Source: Bacteroidota bacterium (lineage in GTDB: Bacteria > Bacteroidota > Bacteroidia > Sphingobacteriales > Sphingobacteriaceae). Taken from it: DNA of 34,107 nucleotides. The stretch is from contig JABDCF010000036.1 of assembly GCA_013288235.1 (NCBI GenBank), positions 1 to 34,107 on the forward strand. Direction: 5' to 3'. A program made the position numbers and the translations under genes. Shown here piece after piece: positions 31,922-34,107 of this stretch; positions within the stretch are counted from its first letter, which is position 1, and every line of letters starts with the position of its first letter. The notes beneath the pieces were generated by a model, which was not told the DNA's origin, did no database searches, and was given only the letters and a program-made list of their open reading frames with translations.

Positions 31922-32506
31922 TTACATGCCAAAATTGAATATAGCGTGAAACGAAACTTGGCTAAAATCACTGATAGCGTTACTATAATTAATCCGGTTT
32001 TCGTAACTAAAGCCGAGGTCAAGGTTGTTTTTTGAAGCCTTGAAAGGAATGTCATAGCCTATACATGGTGACACAATGGGTGCAATTGTTTGGTTTCCCC
32101 CGGGATGATAGTTAATAAAAAAAGAGACCCCTGCATCGCCCTCAAGATACAATTTATCGACGACGTAAAATTTGCCGCCGATTTCCACGGGGACAAACGA
32201 CCAAATTGTGCCTGTGGCGGGGCTGTCATTGAACTCGTTATTGGGATCATAAGAACCGAGAGTGACATCGCTTGCTGCATAAAATGAAAATCCGGTTTTA
32301 AATATCACACTGAACGGGCTGTTGTTAACAGGGTACTCAAGTCTGAATATCAGTCCGCCCGCATAAGGGGTAGTTGAGGCGTTCGGAGGCAACGGGGCAC
32401 CATAACTGAGGCCCACGCCCCACGTAGGGGTAGCGCTATTACTTTGTGCAAAAACCCCAACCGCCGGGGAAAGTAAAAAGGATAATAAAAGTAAAGTTCT
32501 TTTCAT
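31922..32506 (-). CDS. Outer-membrane beta-barrel protein, paralogue of the downstream gene
   Basis: 194 residues, signal peptide ending in GVFAQ (MKRTLLLLSFLLSPAVGVFA). Strands: WGVGLSYGAPLPPNAST, GGLIFRLEYPVNNSPFSVIF, KTGFSFYAASDVTLGSYDPN, IWSFVPVEIGGKFYVVDKLY, LDLGFSYENRINYSNAISDF and a terminal VSFHAIFNFGM. It matches the neighbour at 31080-31682 along its length, but the two are well diverged, so the duplication is not recent. About 240 bases of AT-rich sequence without a clear terminator separate them; each likely has its own promoter. Role unknown. Confidence 0.82.
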   Translation of the reverse strand: MKRTLLLLSFLLSPAVGVFAQSNSATPTWGVGLSYGAPLPPNASTTPYAGGLIFRLEYPVNNSPFSVIFKTGFSFYAASDVTLGSYDPNNEFNDSPATGTIWSFVPVEIGGKFYVVDKLYLEGDAGVSFFINYHPGGNQTIAPIVSPCIGYDIPFKASKNNLDLGFSYENRINYSNAISDFSQVSFHAIFNFGM

Positions 32507-32615
32507 GTGATAAAATTTGATTTGGATTGCAAAATACCCTTTTATTTCGGATGCCGGATTTTTGATTTCGGATTGTTAAGTGTATTAAACCCTGGATATA
32601 GCTTAAGTTGCAAAG

Positions 32616-32645
32616 AAAAAGGTGCCCTGCTTTCGCAAAACACCT
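32616..32645 (-). terminator. Second terminator-like hairpin downstream of rplI
   Basis: AGGTG (32620-32624) pairs with CACCT (32641-32645), with TTTTCTTTG on the minus strand after the stem. The loop resembles that of the hairpin at 32711-32740, so the two look like copies of one element on either side of the left arm of the type D repeat. Confidence 0.5.
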
Positions 32646-32787
32646 AGCCCCCTCTAAATCTCCCCCGGTAGGGGAGACTTTGATTTGCAAGTTTAAAATC
32701 CTATCAAAATAAAAAAGGTGCTTGCGAACAAAACACCTTTGATATTTTTTTAAAGTCTCCCCAACAGGGGGAGATTTAGAGGGGGCT
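32646..32787. repeat. Large palindromic element with AGCCCCCTCTAAATCTCCCC arms (type D)
   Basis: Two 36-base arms, 32646-32681 and 32752-32787. The outer 21 bp are perfectly complementary, as are the inner 11 bp (GGGGAGACTTT and AAAGTCTCCCC), separated by a 4-base mismatch. Each arm can also fold on itself (CTCCCC with GGGGAG). The outer arm ends 4 bases after the rplI stop codon, and the spacer contains a terminator. Confidence 0.9.
32711..32740 (-). terminator. Intrinsic terminator of the rpsF-rpsR-rplI operon
   Basis: AAAGGTG (32714-32720) and CACCTTT (32734-32740) form a 7-bp stem, followed on the minus strand by TTT and further T-rich sequence. It is located inside the type D palindrome, 52 bases after the rplI stop. 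Confidence 0.75.
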
Positions 32788-32791
32788 TGAA

Positions 32792-33235
32792 TTACTCTGC
32801 TACCACTTCAAACGGCACCTGTACCTTAACTTCTTTGTGCAGGTTTACGTTTGCAACGTATTCGCCAACAAATTTTGGTTCAGTTTCAAAAGTGATACGG
32901 CGGCGGTCAACTTCAAAGCCTTCTTTTTTCAAAGCATCAGCAATTTGAATTGTGTTGATAGCGCCAAATATTTTACCGGTTTCGCCAGCTTTGGCGCCGA
33001 TAGTAAGTTTTACACCTTCTAAACGTGCAGCAATAGCATCGGCATCCTTGCGGATCTTTTCTTGTTTAAACTGTGCCTGTTTAAGGTTTTCAGCTAAAAC
33101 TTTGCGTGCCGATTCAGTAGCCTGTATAGCATAACCCTTAGGGATAAGGTAGTTACGGCCATAACCTGGCTTTACCTTTACTACATCGTCTTTATCGCCG
33201 AGGTGTTTTACGTCTTGTTTTAAAATAACTTCCAT
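32792..33235 (-). CDS. rplI: 50S ribosomal protein L9
   Basis: Large-subunit protein that binds 23S rRNA near L1. The N-terminal RNA-binding domain shows VILKQDVKHLGDKDDVVKVK then PGYGRNYLIPKGYA, the L9 signature. A long connecting helix (ARKVLAENLKQAQFKQEKIR) leads to the C-terminal domain with GKIFGAINTIQIADAL and VDRRRI. 147 aa, standard length. Third gene of the rpsF-rpsR-rplI operon, 16 bases after rpsR. Confidence 0.98.
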   Translation of the reverse strand: MEVILKQDVKHLGDKDDVVKVKPGYGRNYLIPKGYAIQATESARKVLAENLKQAQFKQEKIRKDADAIAARLEGVKLTIGAKAGETGKIFGAINTIQIADALKKEGFEVDRRRITFETEPKFVGEYVANVNLHKEVKVQVPFEVVAE

Positions 33236-33251
33236 TTTATTTACCTCCCGA

Positions 33252-33515
33252 TTATTTTAATGAGTCTGTAACATAAGGTAATAAACCGATGTGGCGTGCG
33301 CGTTTAACGGCCTGTGCCACTTTGCGCTGAAATTTTAACGAAGTACCTGTTAAACGGCGTGGTAATACTTTACCCTGGTCGTTAATAAACTTCAATAAAA
33401 AGTTAGCGTCTTTATAATCGATATACTTTATACCGTTCTTTTTAAAACGGCAGTATTTTTTACGTGTGTCCTCCACTTTGGGGGCTGTTACGTATTTAAT
33501 TTGGTCGTTTGCCAT
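33252..33515 (-). CDS. rpsR: 30S ribosomal protein S18
   Basis: Small-subunit protein that forms a dimer with S6 on the 16S rRNA platform. Motifs [20 protein letters not shown], then [20 protein letters not shown] and [14 protein letters not shown], are diagnostic. 87 aa. The start overlaps the rpsF stop (TAATG), indicating translational coupling. Confidence 0.98.
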   Translation of the reverse strand: MANDQIKYVTAPKVEDTRKKYCRFKKNGIKYIDYKDANFLLKFINDQGKVLPRRLTGTSLKFQRKVAQAVKRARHIGLLPYVTDSLK

Positions 33516-33883
33516 TAGTTTGCAGCCTCCTCTGTTTTAACTGATTTCTTTTGGTTAAATGCGCCGCTGCGTTTTTTCTCATTGTATGCAATGGCATGTT
33601 TGTCCAAAGCGATAGTGAGGAAACGCAAAACACGCTCATCGCGCCTTAATTCGATCTCCAGTTTGTTAATTAAATCACCCGGAGCCCTGAATTCAGTTAA
33701 GTGATAGTACCCAGTCGTCTTTTTTTGGATTGGGTACGCAAGTTTTCTCAAACCCCAATTATCCTCCTGGACAATTTCGGCTCCGTTATCAGTAAGCACT
33801 TTGCTGTATTTGGCAATAGCCTCAGCAGCAACTTCAACTGATAACAACGGGGTTAGAACGATCACGATTTCGTACTGTTGCAT
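33515..33883 (-). CDS. rpsF: 30S ribosomal protein S6
   Basis: Small-subunit protein that pairs with S18. The N-terminus [20 protein letters not shown] and the [20 protein letters not shown] strand with [20 protein letters not shown] are standard S6 features. A basic, flexible tail ([20 protein letters not shown]) makes 122 aa. First gene of the operon, with a -7 box about 46 bases upstream of the ATG. Confidence 0.98.
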   Translation of the reverse strand: MQQYEIVIVLTPLLSVEVAAEAIAKYSKVLTDNGAEIVQEDNWGLRKLAYPIQKKTTGYYHLTEFRAPGDLINKLEIELRRDERVLRFLTIALDKHAIAYNEKKRSGAFNQKKSVKTEEAAN

Positions 33884-33928
33884 TGTTATACTTTGATTTT
33901 TAATAAATTACCCGCTATTACGGGGCTG

Positions 33929-33936
33929 CAAAGATA
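33929..33936 (-). promoter_or_regulatory. -7 box TATCTTTG of the rpsF operon
   Basis: Exact match to TAnnTTTG on the minus strand, giving a leader of about 40 bases. The -33 region has no TTG. The leader contains CCCG and CGGG separated by 6 bases (33911-33924), a small hairpin of the sort that might take part in S6-S18 feedback; this last point is speculative. Confidence 0.5.
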
Positions 33937-34023
33937 GATATTTTTGTGAAAAAGTGTATACCTTTTGTAGAAATTTTGTTGCAATATCGAAGCAAGGTTA
34001 TACATACATTTTTGAAGCGATAG

Positions 34024-34107
34024 GTCTTTGTGTCACTTTGTGCAATCTTTGTGGCCTTTGCGGTGAAAAATTAACCACCAAGGACACAAAGGTTTCACGA
34101 AGATCAC
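34024..34107. repeat. Palindromic repeat with CTTTGTG / CACAAAG arms (type C, copy 2, cut by window end)
   Basis: Left part CTTTGTGTCACTTTGTGC through GGCCTTTGCGGTG, then AAAAATTAA, then the complementary CCACCAAGGACACAAAGG. It uses the same words as the element at 29089-29190. The right side runs off the window. Confidence 0.6.

Overview
The window looks like a chromosomal segment from a Sphingobacteriaceae-type Bacteroidota, with Mucilaginibacter or Pedobacter the closest guess. Supporting signs are two SusC/SusD pairs, an ECF sigma/FecR pair, a DUF6377 regulator, a DUF5117/DUF4953-type metalloprotease, Bacteroidota promoters of the form TTG-N20-TAnnTTTG, weak Shine-Dalgarno sequences, and large palindromic intergenic repeats of a kind common in this family. 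The genus is an inference from these features; no rRNA is present.

Left part (about 1-24,600) is accessory and regulatory. On the minus strand are a membrane-anchored TPR/HTH regulator (DUF6377), a PLP-dependent cysteine synthase-family enzyme and a stand-alone ECF sigma factor. Next is a minus-strand locus transcribed from 13.6 kb down to 4.0 kb: ECF sigma, FecR anti-sigma, SusC with STN signalling domain, SusD, a 29-codon signal-peptide-like ORF, and a secreted zinc metalloprotease. The expected logic is substrate sensing through SusC and FecR, release of sigma, then production of an import pair plus a secreted protease. On the plus strand follow a second SusC/SusD pair without its own sigma/FecR, two paralogous TetR regulators, a small CBU_0592-type membrane protein, and a divergent gene for a secreted YncE propeller/phosphoesterase. 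Perfect palindromes lie upstream of several of these genes and are candidate TetR operators.

Right part (about 24,600-34,107) looks like conserved chromosome: tRNA-Phe(GAA), a two-gene Fe-S/CCG electron-transfer module, several small conserved hypothetical genes, a YdeI/DUF1801 protein, mtgA, two paralogous outer-membrane beta-barrels and the ribosomal operon rpsF-rpsR-rplI. The gaps here carry at least four kinds of palindromic or low-complexity repeat, one of which supplies the stop codon of one gene and the start codon of the next.

The most striking observation is a run of 11 G in the 5' coding end of the ECF sigma gene at 13,525-13,535. The upstream ATG frame, which encodes a normal-looking sigma N-terminus, is joined to the rest of the protein only if the run is 10 (or 7 or 13) G. 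The gene is therefore either a candidate slipped-strand phase switch for the whole SusCD-protease locus or a sequencing error in a homopolymer. I did not find a clearly new multi-gene defence or biosynthetic system.
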